Below, piece after piece: positions 8,536-18,619 of a DNA stretch of 64,000 bases. The notes under the pieces are model-generated. The model made no database searches. It had not been told where the DNA came from and was given only the letters and a program-made list of their open reading frames with translations. The position numbers were made by a program, and so were the translations under genes. This DNA comes from Mucilaginibacter sp. L3T2-6. GTDB lineage: Bacteria > Bacteroidota > Bacteroidia > Sphingobacteriales > Sphingobacteriaceae. The stretch covers positions 1 through 64,000 of the forward strand of contig NZ_JAUMKC010000006.1 of the NCBI RefSeq assembly GCF_030519355.1, given 5' to 3'. Each line of letters starts with the position of its first letter. The stretch's first letter is position 1.

Positions 8536-8591
8536 AGTCAGGTAGTGCTTTTTAATACTCCACAAAACTACCGGCGGTGGTAATCTGCCTG

Positions 8592-8615
8592 ATACCCCCG
8601 CGAGGGGTATTTTTC
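8592..8615 (-). promoter_or_regulatory. GAAAAATACCCC-type palindrome, copy B
   Basis: Read on the minus strand it is GAAAAATACCCCT, three bases, then GGGGGTAT. It lies 56 bases before the glyoxalase-fold start (8535) and about 190 bases before susC on the other strand. Its arms are nearly identical to copy C at 18620-18643. Confidence 0.55.
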
Positions 8616-8807
8616 TTTCACGATGTGCCAAACCGCCCTGATTAACTCAAAAAGGCTATAAAAGCATATCCGGTTGGAGGGCTTATCTCTAAAATTACAA
8701 TCTAATATTAACTGACAAAATGAAGAAACTCCCGCCTCCGCCATGAGCTGCGTTCGTGATTGCAAGCTCATTTACCAAGAAACAGCACAAAAGATTTAAC
8801 TATTTAA

Positions 8808-11800
8808 ATGACTATGAAACGAAAATTACTTTTTATTTTATGTATAAGCCTGACCACGTTTATACAAGCCTTTGCGCAAAACCGCACCCTTACCGGTACG
8901 GTTACCGGCAAAGACGACAATCTTCCAATCCCGGGAGCAAGTGTTACCGTTCCGGGTACACAGGTGGGTACGCAAACTAACGACTATGGTAAGTTTACCA
9001 TTAAAGTGCCCGCTTCTGCAAAATCCCTGGCATTCTCATTTGTAGGCTATAAAAGCGCTACAGTTGAAATCGGCTCGGGCGATGTTATAAATATTGCCCT
9101 TGAAACTAATGCCAGCCAGCTGAAAGAAGTTGTAGTAACCAGCGGATATGGCATCAAGCAAACCGCACGGTCAAACTCCAACTCGGCACAAGTAGTTTCC
9201 GCTACGGATTTGAACACTGTGCGGGAGCCAAATATTAACAACGCCCTTGCAGGCAAAGTGGCAGGCATACAGGTGCGCAGCCAGTCGGCAGCGGCGCTGG
9301 GTCGCAACACCGAGGTAAGGCTTCGCGGTGCATCGGGTTTTGGCGCCGGCCAGGGTGCTTTGTATGTGGTTGACGGCACGATACTGCCTAACGCAGACGA
9401 CCTGAACCTTGATGATGTTGAAAGTGTAACGGTGTTACAAGGCGCGGCTGCAGCCGCCTTATTAGGCTCGCAGGGTGCAAACGGAGCGATCGTTATTACA
9501 ACCTCGAAAGCTAAAAAGAACGGCGGTTTAGGCATCGACCTGCGCCTGGGAGCTACCTGGGACAAAGCCTATATATTGCCAAATTACCAGAATACTTATG
9601 GCGGCGGCAATAACCCGCTGTTTACGGAGTACGTTTGGAAACAGGGCGACCCTGAGCATTGGAAATCATTAAGCGGCAAATACTATCCGGATTATTCTGA
9701 TGATAGCAGCTGGGGCCCTAAACTTTCCGGGCAAGAGTATATTCCATGGTATGCATGGTATGCAGGTACAAAATATACCGGTAAGACAGCTTCGTGGACA
9801 GCCCACCCTGATAACGCGATCAATTTTTATCAGACCGCCCCTTTGCTTGATAACAGCGTAGTGTTTAACAAGGGCGGCGATGATTATAGCATAAAGATAG
9901 GCTACGGCAACCTTTACCAGAAAGGTATTATACCCAACCAGGATTTAAAGAGGAACACCTTAAACATCAACTATAACTACGACCTGAATAAACACCTGTC
10001 ATTCAGCACCAGCATCAATTATACCAACCAAAAGCAAAATGGCGCCGTAAACGATAACTATGCTGCACTTGGTACGGGTGGCCTTACCCAATGGTTTCAC
10101 CGCGACCTGGATATAAACGTGTTGAAAGAATTGCGCGGGCTGCAATATGGCCCCGGCCAGTATGCAAGCTGGAACCATAACGATCCGAATGCCTGGAACC
10201 CTGCCAACCCTTCGGCATTTTACGCAGGCAATTACTGGTACAACTATTATACTTACCAGGACCTGATTGTAGACAAGCTGAACAGGGACCGACTGTTTGG
10301 TGATGTAGCTTTAACTTATAAGGTTAATAACGATTTAAGCTTTAAGGTAACGTACAGAAAGCAGCAGGCTGATAGCTGGCAATATCATATCACGCCCACA
10401 GAGCTGGAGCTAAGCGCAACGCAAACAGGTCAGAAAGGATTGTATGCCACCACCAACACCTATTCGAACCGCGAAAACCTGGAGTTTTTAGCCACCTACA
10501 GTAAAAAAATAAAGGATTTCAAGATCGACGCGAATTTTGGTACGGATAAATTTAACTGGACATATAAAGATGTATTTGCTTCAACAAATAACGGCTTAGC
10601 TATACCCTATCTGTATAACATCGGCAACAGCGTCGACCCGCCGACTATCACTAATACAAGAATCAGCGAGAAATACAATGCGGTGCTGGGCCATGCATCA
10701 ATCAGCTGGAAAGACCTGATATTCCTTGATGGTTCATTACGTAACGATTGGTTTTCTACTTTCCCGCAAACCAAAAACGATGTGTTGTCAAAATCCTTTG
10801 GCTTGTCGTTTATTTTTAGCGATTTATTGAAGAGCCAGCAAAGTTGGCTGAGCTATGGTAAATTGAGGGCTACCTACGGTCAGATTCCAAAGGCTTTGGG
10901 CGCTACAAACGAAACCTTTGGCGCCTACCGTTACCCGGGGGCTTCGTACGGCGTTAGTCCTAACAAATTTAACGGGCAGCTGTTGCAGGCCAATCCTACT
11001 CAAAGCGTCGACCCGCAAATTCACGGTTCTACAGTAACACAAAGAGAGTTAGGTTTGGACCTGAGGTTCTTTAATGACAGAATCGGCATTTCAGGTACCT
11101 ACTGGACCGGCTCGGAAACCGACATCCCTTCGGCAATCGGTGTTAATGGTGCATCAGGCGTAAACTCTATCCTGACCAATTTCGGCGATGTTGAAAAGAA
11201 AGGTTTCGACCTGAACATTAACGCCTACCCAATAAGGGTGCCAAACTTCTCATGGAACTTCTCTTTAACTTATTCCAACCTGTTAGAGGATAAGGTGGTC
11301 GAGATCAGCAACAAGTATAATGTTCAGCAGATTGTAGTTGCTACAAACGCATTTACGCAGGTGCCTTACCTGGTACAAAAGGCAGGTTATGCCTGGGGCC
11401 AGATATTTGGCTCGGGTATATTGCGCAATGCTGCGGGCGTGCCCATCCTGGATGCAAACGGCTTTTACCAGCGTAACCCCGCCGTATATTATGGCAGCGC
11501 ACTGCCAAAACATACCGGCGGTATGCAAAATACCTTCACCCTGTTTAAAGACTTTGCCATTAACTTCAATATCGACTACCAGTTTGGCGGCAAATTCGCT
11601 TCGTTGAGCAACGCCTTCGGTTCATTCTCAGGAACTACGGCCCGCACTGCAGCCCTGAACGACAAGGGTAACCCGGTTCGTGACGCTGTTTCTGATGGTG
11701 GTGGTATACACGTAACAGGCGTTGACGCAAATGGTAAGCCGGTGAGCACTTACGTAAGCGCTTATGACTATTACCACAACAACTTTAACAATGGTACTGA

Positions 11801-12053
11801 GGACGAATTTGTTTATGATTTAACCTTCATTAAACTCCGTGAGGCAGGTATCTCTTACCGTATTCCGGTTAAAAAACTGGGCTTAGGCAATGTTATTAAA
11901 AACGCTACTTTCCAGATACAGGCCCATGACCTTTGGCTGATCTATGCAAAAAGCAAGGACTATGATCCATCACAGATCAGTGCTGTGCAAGGTGAGCAGG
12001 CCCAGTTGCCCGGTACAAGGGGATTTGGTTTTAACCTGAGAGTAGGATTTTGA
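8808..12053 (+). CDS. SusC/RagA-type TonB-dependent outer-membrane transporter
   Basis: A 1081-residue SusC-family protein. After a signal peptide ending IQAFAQ it has a carboxypeptidase-regulatory-like domain (residues ~27-105; RTLTGTVTGKDDNLPIPGAS, VGYKS), a TonB-box-like and plug region (~110-230; LRGASGFGAGQGALYVVDG, SQGANGAIVITTSK), and a 22-strand-type barrel ending in aromatic FGFNLRVGF. It imports oligosaccharides or peptides across the outer membrane together with the SusD lipoprotein encoded 31 bases downstream. An alternative ATG sits two codons in (8814). Substrate is not inferable because no glycoside hydrolase lies in the operon. Confidence 0.93.
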   Translation: MTMKRKLLFILCISLTTFIQAFAQNRTLTGTVTGKDDNLPIPGASVTVPGTQVGTQTNDYGKFTIKVPASAKSLAFSFVGYKSATVEIGSGDVINIALETNASQLKEVVVTSGYGIKQTARSNSNSAQVVSATDLNTVREPNINNALAGKVAGIQVRSQSAAALGRNTEVRLRGASGFGAGQGALYVVDGTILPNADDLNLDDVESVTVLQGAAAAALLGSQGANGAIVITTSKAKKNGGLGIDLRLGATWDKAYILPNYQNTYGGGNNPLFTEYVWKQGDPEHWKSLSGKYYPDYSDDSSWGPKLSGQEYIPWYAWYAGTKYTGKTASWTAHPDNAINFYQTAPLLDNSVVFNKGGDDYSIKIGYGNLYQKGIIPNQDLKRNTLNINYNYDLNKHLSFSTSINYTNQKQNGAVNDNYAALGTGGLTQWFHRDLDINVLKELRGLQYGPGQYASWNHNDPNAWNPANPSAFYAGNYWYNYYTYQDLIVDKLNRDRLFGDVALTYKVNNDLSFKVTYRKQQADSWQYHITPTELELSATQTGQKGLYATTNTYSNRENLEFLATYSKKIKDFKIDANFGTDKFNWTYKDVFASTNNGLAIPYLYNIGNSVDPPTITNTRISEKYNAVLGHASISWKDLIFLDGSLRNDWFSTFPQTKNDVLSKSFGLSFIFSDLLKSQQSWLSYGKLRATYGQIPKALGATNETFGAYRYPGASYGVSPNKFNGQLLQANPTQSVDPQIHGSTVTQRELGLDLRFFNDRIGISGTYWTGSETDIPSAIGVNGASGVNSILTNFGDVEKKGFDLNINAYPIRVPNFSWNFSLTYSNLLEDKVVEISNKYNVQQIVVATNAFTQVPYLVQKAGYAWGQIFGSGILRNAAGVPILDANGFYQRNPAVYYGSALPKHTGGMQNTFTLFKDFAINFNIDYQFGGKFASLSNAFGSFSGTTARTAALNDKGNPVRDAVSDGGGIHVTGVDANGKPVSTYVSAYDYYHNNFNNGTEDEFVYDLTFIKLREAGISYRIPVKKLGLGNVIKNATFQIQAHDLWLIYAKSKDYDPSQISAVQGEQAQLPGTRGFGFNLRVGF

Positions 12054-12084
12054 TAGCTGACAAGAAAAACTAAATATAGAAAAC

Positions 12085-13560
12085 ATGAAAAGAATATATA
12101 TCTGCGGACTCGCCGGCCTGTTTTTGCTGGGCGGGGTAAGCTGTAAAAAACCCAACGACTTTGGGACGACGAATGTTAACCCGGATGCGGTTAATAACCC
12201 AATAGTGCCAGCACTGCTGGCTACAGTTGAAAACAATGTGCCTTTTTATTCCACAACGCTTAACTATGGATTGAGCGGCGGATCTTTTGCCCAGTATTTT
12301 TCGGAGACACAATATCCGGGCGTTTCATTATACACGGCCCCGGTTCAAAACTTTACCGGGAACTATGTAACTGACCTTGGCGATTGCCAAACCGTTATCA
12401 ACCTTAATCAAAGCAAGAATTCGGTTGCGGTGGCAACCATCCTGCAGCAATACCTTTTTTGGGTACTTACCGACAATTTTGGTGATATACCCTACAGCCA
12501 GGCGTTGCAGGGCCTTAAATCGATCACTCCGGCGTATGACAAGCAGGAGGATATTTATAAAGGCATACTTACAAAAGTTGCCGCAGCTGTTGCCTCTATG
12601 GATGGCGGCACCGTACCCGGCGACCTATATTACAACGGCGACGCTGCGTCATGGAAAAGGGCGGGTAACTCGCTGATAATGCTTGTTGCGCTACAAGCGT
12701 CAAAAAAGGTGCCGGGCGCAAATGATTTTGCCGCTACAGCTTTTAAAGCCGCCCTCGCTTCGGGGCCAATAGCTACTAACGCTCAAAACTTTACACTTAA
12801 CTATCCGGGCGGCACTTATAAAAGCCCATGGTGGTTTTTGTACAACGGCAGGACCGACTGGGCCGAAAGCAAGACAATGACCGACTTTACTAAGTCGACC
12901 AATGACGCAAGGCAGCAGGTTTTTGGCGGTTCGTTCAGCGATCCCGGGCTTACTACAGGCGGGACAGTGTCATCCAGCAATGGTGTTCCATACGGGGTTG
13001 ACCGCACCACGGCAAATAATTATATCGCCGCGAATGCGGATTGGGCGCTTGTATTGCGGGCAGATAAACGTGCAGAGGATTCACCGGTGCCTGTAATAAC
13101 AGCTGCTGAGGTGGCATTGGCAACAGCCGAAGCTATCAATATCGGCTGGGTGACAGGCGACCTGGTGGCCACTTATCAAAATGGTATCAGGCTGTCGCAT
13201 GAGCAATGGGGTGTTGACGCACCTTCACCGGCTTACCTGGCAAACGCAAACGTTGCTATAAGCCCGACCCCGGGCGACGCCAATACAAAAAATATATCCG
13301 TTCAGCGGTGGGTAAGCTCTTATCCTGACGGCCACATGGGTTGGGATATCTGGCGTAAAACCGGCTTCCCTGTGCTTACACCGGCGCCGGCAGCCTCAAA
13401 CACATCTAAAAAGATCGTAAGAAGATTTATATATGCCACATCAGAACAACAAACCAATGGCAAAAATGTAAATGCGGCTATTGCAAGAGAAATACCTACT
13501 GCTGGTACCGATTCTCAGGACAATGCGGTTTGGTGGGATGTAATAGGTCAGACGCCGTGA
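12085..13560 (+). CDS. SusD/RagB-family surface lipoprotein
   Basis: A 491-residue lipoprotein with lipobox LLGGVSC (Cys ~20), followed by an early NVNPDAV motif and long helical, TPR-like segments characteristic of SusD_2-type proteins. The C-terminus carries the usual RRFIYATSEQQTN / DNAVWWDV elements. It sits on the outer leaflet as a lid over the SusC barrel and captures substrate. It is the second gene of the susC operon, and a 10-bp hairpin at 13647-13683 separates it from the next lipoprotein gene. Confidence 0.92.
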   Translation: MKRIYICGLAGLFLLGGVSCKKPNDFGTTNVNPDAVNNPIVPALLATVENNVPFYSTTLNYGLSGGSFAQYFSETQYPGVSLYTAPVQNFTGNYVTDLGDCQTVINLNQSKNSVAVATILQQYLFWVLTDNFGDIPYSQALQGLKSITPAYDKQEDIYKGILTKVAAAVASMDGGTVPGDLYYNGDAASWKRAGNSLIMLVALQASKKVPGANDFAATAFKAALASGPIATNAQNFTLNYPGGTYKSPWWFLYNGRTDWAESKTMTDFTKSTNDARQQVFGGSFSDPGLTTGGTVSSSNGVPYGVDRTTANNYIAANADWALVLRADKRAEDSPVPVITAAEVALATAEAINIGWVTGDLVATYQNGIRLSHEQWGVDAPSPAYLANANVAISPTPGDANTKNISVQRWVSSYPDGHMGWDIWRKTGFPVLTPAPAASNTSKKIVRRFIYATSEQQTNGKNVNAAIAREIPTAGTDSQDNAVWWDVIGQTP

Positions 13561-13646
13561 TCAGCCCGGAGTCTTTACTCTGGAATTGGTAGCCCTCGTA
13601 TGGTATATCAATCCTGAATATTTAGACATTGGTTAATAGAAATTTA

Positions 13647-13683
13647 AAGCGGCAGCGGCTGTTTCAAAGCATAGCTGCCGCTT
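13647..13683 (+). promoter_or_regulatory. Intercistronic hairpin between susD and the DUF1735 lipoprotein gene
   Basis: AAGCGGCAGC (13647-13656) pairs perfectly with GCTGCCGCTT (13674-13683) over a 17-base loop. No T-run follows, so it more likely sets relative mRNA levels by blocking exonucleases than stops transcription. Confidence 0.5.
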
Positions 13684-13708
13684 CCTGAAAACTTAAAAAA
13701 TTACAGAA

Positions 13709-14674
13709 ATGAAAAATAGATTTTTACAATATATGCTCCTGGGCTGTTCGCTGATGTTTCTCTTCAGCGCATGCCGTAAGGATGCCTTCAATGGGAAGGA
13801 AACAAAGGGGGCGGGCAAGACTTTTGTTTATATTGAGCAGGCACAGCAACGTAACCAGTTCTTTGATGTTTTTAATGATGTGAAACCCGTATTAATGTTT
13901 ACCGTTCGCCGCGATGCTGCGAATAAAGCTGACCTGCAGAAAGCCGTAACAGTAACGCTAAAAGCGCAAGACCAGGCTTTTGTGGGCGCCAATTATACAG
14001 TTATGCCGGCAACCTTATTTACCCTCAACCCTCAGCCGGGCGTATCATTGGCAGGCAACGGAGATTTAACCTTAAGCTTTGCAGCAGGCGACTTTGCAAA
14101 AAACATCATCTTCAATATTGACGGCAGCAAGGTTGACCTTTCGAAGCAATATGCTATGGGATATGTAATCACTAATTTTGGAGGATTCTCTAAACAGCAT
14201 ACTGCCGGGGGCGTTAGTCAGGATACCATTTTGACAACCATCGCTATAAAAAATAAATTCGATGGCAACTATGATGTAACCGGCAGCTATACAGACGTTA
14301 ATCTTCCGGCTGCAACGGGCGTTTATCCTTATAACGTAAATTTTGAGACAATTTCCGCCGCCGCTAATGATGTGTTTAATAATACACTCGGCGATTATGG
14401 ATTTTTGTTTAACGTAGGCGACGGCACACAAAGCGCTTATGGAAGCTTCTCTCCGGAGTTTACGTTTGACCCGGCCACAAATAAAATTATTTCTGTGGTA
14501 AACGCATACGGACAGGGCTCAGGCAGTCATCACAGATCGGCCAGGCTCGACCCAACCGGTGTGAACGAGTACGACCCGGGCTCAAAAACAATTAAAGTTA
14601 AATACATAATGGAAAGTGACGGTATTGACCGCTGCCATTTTGATGAAACCTATACGTATAAAGGGCCGAGATAA
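13709..14674 (+). CDS. DUF1735-type surface lipoprotein of the Sus locus
   Basis: A 321-residue lipoprotein: signal peptide with lipobox LFSAC (Cys ~22), then an Ig-like beta-sandwich of the DUF1735 kind (residues ~35-170, with VKPVLMFTVRRDAANKADL and the ANYTVMPATLFTLNP strand). The C-terminal half from ~185 opens with FDGNYDVTGSY, as in DUF1735 proteins that carry a second beta domain, and ends in HFDETYTYKG. Proteins of this layout are the third member of many susCD loci and bind carbohydrate at the cell surface. A strong terminator follows at 14694, closing the operon. Confidence 0.75.
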   Translation: MKNRFLQYMLLGCSLMFLFSACRKDAFNGKETKGAGKTFVYIEQAQQRNQFFDVFNDVKPVLMFTVRRDAANKADLQKAVTVTLKAQDQAFVGANYTVMPATLFTLNPQPGVSLAGNGDLTLSFAAGDFAKNIIFNIDGSKVDLSKQYAMGYVITNFGGFSKQHTAGGVSQDTILTTIAIKNKFDGNYDVTGSYTDVNLPAATGVYPYNVNFETISAAANDVFNNTLGDYGFLFNVGDGTQSAYGSFSPEFTFDPATNKIISVVNAYGQGSGSHHRSARLDPTGVNEYDPGSKTIKVKYIMESDGIDRCHFDETYTYKGPR

Positions 14675-14693
14675 ACTCTTTGTACTCTATTTT

Positions 14694-14726
14694 AAAACGC
14701 CGCCTCTCATACACAGGCGGCGTTTT
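14694..14726 (+). terminator. Strong rho-independent terminator closing the susCD operon
   Basis: AAAACGCCGCCT (14694-14705) and AGGCGGCGTTTT (14715-14726) form a perfect 12-bp stem with a 9-base loop. A/T tracts on both sides allow it to work in either direction, but the minus-strand gene 14930 runs toward it too, so it probably serves both transcripts. Confidence 0.85.
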
Positions 14727-14929
14727 AATGGTTTTCCGGGGCTGCCTGACCCTGTACCCGGTGGCTATAGTTTCCAAACGGAAGCTGTGTCTTCACAGTT
14801 TTAATTGCACTGCTACCCATAAGATTAGAAAATTTTAAGCCTGCGAAGTCATGCATTAATTGTCAGGATTTTCCTTGCTAAAAGGTATTTGTTGTGCAGG
14901 CATTAATTAGCGAAGTGTGGAACTACCGG

Positions 14930-15556
14930 TTAGATAACCCTGTGTTGTTTGAGTACTTTCAGCGCATCACTGCGGGAGTTTACATTGAGCTTGGCATAGA
15001 TGTTTTTGATATGCGTTTTAACGGTTTCCAGTTCAATAAATAATTCCTCGGCAATCTCGTTGCGCTTTTTGCCTTCACTTACCATGCGCATTATTTCCGT
15101 TTCCCGCTTTGACAGAGGGGAGTCGCTATTTTTTTGAAATGATTTGATAACGATGGACGCGATTTTTTTCGACATTGGTCCGCCACCACCGCGGGCGTCA
15201 TAAATAGCCTCGATAATTTTTGCGGACGAGGTATCCTTGGTGAGGTATCCAGCAGCGCCGTTAGCCAGTGCGCTGAAGATCTGATCTTCCAGTTCATATA
15301 CCGTCAGCACAATTACATGTGCTTTTGGCAGCATTTTTTTTACCAGTGGGATGGCGTTTACCCCGCTGATGCCCGGTAGCTCGATATCAAGCAATACGAT
15401 GGACGGGTCCTCTGCAACCAGCTTTTTTTCGGCCGCCTCAAATGAGTTATAGCAGTTAACCACATAAAAGCCGGGTTCGTCTTCAATCAGCTGTTTATAG
15501 GCATGCTGCAAAATCTCATCGTCTTCAATAATTACTATCCTTACTGTTTTTTGCAT
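14930..15556 (-). CDS. NarL/LuxR-family response regulator
   Basis: A 208-residue response regulator. The receiver domain has the acidic pair EDD near residues 11-13, the phospho-acceptor Asp57 in VLLDIELPG, the switch Thr in VLTVYE and Lys in TKDTS. The C-terminal LuxR-type helix-turn-helix reads LSKRETEIMRMVSEGKKRNE, then a TVKTHIKNIYAKLNV recognition helix. It starts 6 bases after the stop of the propeller sensor kinase, its obvious partner. As the DNA-binding output of that pair it is the best candidate to bind the palindromes at 4855, 8592 and 18620. Confidence 0.93.
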   Translation of the reverse strand: MQKTVRIVIIEDDEILQHAYKQLIEDEPGFYVVNCYNSFEAAEKKLVAEDPSIVLLDIELPGISGVNAIPLVKKMLPKAHVIVLTVYELEDQIFSALANGAAGYLTKDTSSAKIIEAIYDARGGGGPMSKKIASIVIKSFQKNSDSPLSKRETEIMRMVSEGKKRNEIAEELFIELETVKTHIKNIYAKLNVNSRSDALKVLKQHRVI

Positions 15557-15562
15557 CGGCTT

Positions 15563-18514
15563 TTAAGGTATTGGTATCAACAATATGCTGGTAGTTCCGT
15601 GTTTTTCTTCTGAATGAATGGATAAAGTTGCGTTCAGCTTTTTTGCCCGGTTTTTCATATTCCGGATGCCGTTCCCTGCAAATACGTGCCCGGTGTCAAA
15701 TCCGTTGCCATTGTCGGTAACTTTAAAACTGATCTGTTTATCAGACGTAATTTCGGCTGTAAACGTTACAGTATCGCCCTGCGAATGCCGGAGTATGTTA
15801 TTAAATAACTCTTTAAATATCAGTGTGATGTTCCTGCTGTTGCCAAGGGGTAGCTTTATGCTGCTAAAGCCGGGCAATTGATCTCTGACGTTAAAATGAA
15901 GCGTGAAGCCAGTACTCATAAAAAGGTTTTCTGCAAACAATTGGATAGCCGACACCACCTCGCCAAGATTGTCGTTATCGGGATTCAATGCCCATAAAAT
16001 GTCCTTTGTACCCGCATACATTTCTGACGCACTTTGCTGTATCTGCTGGATTATTTTACGTTCTTTTTCGTTATGCTGCGGTATGTTTTTAGCCAGTATT
16101 TCCGACAGCATATTTATTCGCGTAAGCTTATTGCCAAAATCGTCGTGAAAGTCTTCTGCTGTTTGCCTGCGCACATGCTCCTGTTCGTTTTGTTTTAACC
16201 TGTTAATGTAGTTTAGCTCCCGTCTGTGGCTGTATATTTTATAACGGTATAGCCCATAAATTAAAAAAAGCGCCAACGCCAATACAAGAAGTCTGAAAGA
16301 CAGCATTTGGTAAATGGCAGGGGTAACCGTAAAATCGTAGGATATGGTATTGCTCATCACCCCGTTTAGCACGGCACGCGCTTTAAAGGTATACGTTCCC
16401 GGCGGCAACTGCGGGTATTCAACAACGTTGTTTTGTACCGGTGCGCCAAAATCCCTGTCGAGGCCTTCCAGCTTATACTGGTACATGGCATTGCCGCTAT
16501 TGCCAAATTCAATGGTGTGAAATTTCAAGGAAATGCCGCTTTTATTTGAAGGCAGTTCGGGCTTTACAGGTATGTTGTATCCATTTTTAAATATTGTATT
16601 ATACTTTACATCCGGATGGGTTATAATTACCTTTTGAAGGGCCAGGTGAAGGGAGTAAAAAGATGGCGCTGTATTGTTTGTATTAAAAGCCAATACACCA
16701 TGCGAGGTTGCTACCCACACCTTGCTATTGTAATATAGCATAGCGTTTTGGTTGCACTCGTAAATATCTGAAGTTACCGGCCGGCTTTTAAGCACCAAAA
16801 TGTCGTTGCCGGATATTGTAAACCGGCTTACGCCACGTGCAGTACCTACCCAAAGATTTTTATCGACAATCAGCATGCCTGATATCATATTCGAACCAAG
16901 CCCGTTTGGTATGCCGATGTTTTGCAGCCGGTTTGATTTAGTGTTCCAGATAAATAGCCCTTTTCCGGTGGTGCCAATAATGATGTTTACGCCATACCGA
17001 AGAAGGGATACGATGTTGGTCCCTTTCAGGATCGGGAGCTGCTCCGCCCTTTTTTTATCTTTTATATAGAACAGGCCGTACGCAGTGCCGGCAAGCATTT
17101 TATTACTATCGAGCTCAATGATAGCCGAAGATTGAAAATCGAGGCCGGGTATATGCCTTGTCCTTTCGTTCTCCAGGTAATAGCAGCCGAAATCGGTGGT
17201 TACCCACATCACATGGTCGCTGGCTTCCATAAGTGACGTACAGTAATGCACTGAAGATACTTTATAGGTTTTTGTTTTTGTTTTTTTCCATATGCCAAGC
17301 ATATCAGTACCTATCCACAAGTCTTCATTTGGATCTGTAAACAAACAATTCACCCTTACGTCGTCCCTGATATCCGGTGGAAGCGGCGTCACGCTGATCA
17401 CTTTGTTATTTACCAGTCGTTTAATGCCGTCGCCATATGTACCGAAATAAATATCGCTGTTTGTTTTAGCCAGGCCCATGGCCAGGTCGTTGGTTAAGCC
17501 CTGGGTTCTGTCATATACCAAATAGTCGTCGGGACGGTATTTATATAAACCCATGCCGTCGGTTCCCAGCCATACCTGGTTATCATTGTCAACAAACACA
17601 CTGAAAACGCGGCCGCCTGTAAATCCATTTCCGTCGTCAAAGTGTTTCAGCGTGTGGTTAGCCAGCAAATATGCACCTTTATCGCTGGCTAGCCATATGC
17701 CCAGGTTGTGGTCTATTGCAAAATCGTTAATAGTGGAAATACCGTCTGTCAGGTTTTTATCAATTCGGGTGATATTGTTATTTCTGCACTGAAATAAGCC
17801 ATCCCTTGCTGTTAGGTATATATCGCCCGAATGATTGGGTGAAAAGGCGAACTGCCCGATAAAGCCAAGGCTTTGGGTTTGTTTGGTTACTAAAAACGGT
17901 TTCCATTTTAAATTGCGGGCGGTGTAAATCCCGTCGAGGAAAACAGCGGCGTAAACGTTCCCAAACTCATCGCGGGTGAGGTAAGAGATCATCTCGTCGT
18001 TAGCAGAAATTATTTGCAGCACCAATTTACCGTTTTGAATCCTGAATACATTTGCCCCGGCCAGTGCCCATATATTATTTTGATTGTCGCATACCAGTTG
18101 CTTTACGGGCCTGGTATATTGTTTATCGGCAAATGGGTAATAATTGGGGCCGGTTGAACTAAAGCATACCACCCCTTTAGCATTGCCACACCAGATCATG
18201 CCGGTATTGTCGGCTGTAACGGAGTAGTTATCGTAGCTATTTGAGTCGTTTCCTGTGGTAAATGAAATAAACTGTTTCCCATCAAAACAATTTACGCCCC
18301 CGAGGTTAGTAAGCCATATTTGATTAAACCTGTCTTTTCGGATGGATGTAACCTGCGATTGAAGCAGGCCTTTATCGATATCGTAATGCTGAAAATTGTA
18401 CTTTTGAGACAGTACGCCTAATGACGAAAATAAAACCGCGAGGAAAACTGCGACGGTTATCCTAATTGTTCGTCTGCTTGCTCTTAAATCTGTCATCAGG
18501 ATATAAATATACAC
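15563..18514 (-). CDS. Beta-propeller sensor histidine kinase (Reg_prop, Y_Y_Y, DesK/NarX-type kinase)
   Basis: A 983-residue membrane kinase; initiation at the ATG of 18496 would place the signal anchor directly after MTDLRASRR. Residues ~35-640 are repeated two-component-regulator propeller blades (NQIWLTNLGGVNCF, NIWALAGANVF, NQVWLGTDGMGLY, DLWIGTDMLGIW). A Y_Y_Y domain follows (MYQYKLEGLDRDF, LPPGTYTFKARA), then a transmembrane helix (~740-760). The kinase core has its His in AEDFHDDFGNKLTRI near residue 790 and an HATPase domain with DNGNGFD. This is the periplasmic-ligand-sensing architecture of Bacteroidota sugar sensors. Unlike hybrid HTCS proteins, its receiver and DNA-binding domain are encoded separately in the next gene. 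Confidence 0.92.
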   Translation of the reverse strand: MYIYILMTDLRASRRTIRITVAVFLAVLFSSLGVLSQKYNFQHYDIDKGLLQSQVTSIRKDRFNQIWLTNLGGVNCFDGKQFISFTTGNDSNSYDNYSVTADNTGMIWCGNAKGVVCFSSTGPNYYPFADKQYTRPVKQLVCDNQNNIWALAGANVFRIQNGKLVLQIISANDEMISYLTRDEFGNVYAAVFLDGIYTARNLKWKPFLVTKQTQSLGFIGQFAFSPNHSGDIYLTARDGLFQCRNNNITRIDKNLTDGISTINDFAIDHNLGIWLASDKGAYLLANHTLKHFDDGNGFTGGRVFSVFVDNDNQVWLGTDGMGLYKYRPDDYLVYDRTQGLTNDLAMGLAKTNSDIYFGTYGDGIKRLVNNKVISVTPLPPDIRDDVRVNCLFTDPNEDLWIGTDMLGIWKKTKTKTYKVSSVHYCTSLMEASDHVMWVTTDFGCYYLENERTRHIPGLDFQSSAIIELDSNKMLAGTAYGLFYIKDKKRAEQLPILKGTNIVSLLRYGVNIIIGTTGKGLFIWNTKSNRLQNIGIPNGLGSNMISGMLIVDKNLWVGTARGVSRFTISGNDILVLKSRPVTSDIYECNQNAMLYYNSKVWVATSHGVLAFNTNNTAPSFYSLHLALQKVIITHPDVKYNTIFKNGYNIPVKPELPSNKSGISLKFHTIEFGNSGNAMYQYKLEGLDRDFGAPVQNNVVEYPQLPPGTYTFKARAVLNGVMSNTISYDFTVTPAIYQMLSFRLLVLALALFLIYGLYRYKIYSHRRELNYINRLKQNEQEHVRRQTAEDFHDDFGNKLTRINMLSEILAKNIPQHNEKERKIIQQIQQSASEMYAGTKDILWALNPDNDNLGEVVSAIQLFAENLFMSTGFTLHFNVRDQLPGFSSIKLPLGNSRNITLIFKELFNNILRHSQGDTVTFTAEITSDKQISFKVTDNGNGFDTGHVFAGNGIRNMKNRAKKLNATLSIHSEEKHGTTSILLIPIP

Positions 18515-18619
18515 AATAGACTGCTGCAGATAAGTGTACCTGTATCAGCCGGGCGAGCTCTTTGGTCAGTTAATAGTTAATTCGCAAGTTGCTATCAAAA
18601 GTACCTTTTGGCTATAAAC

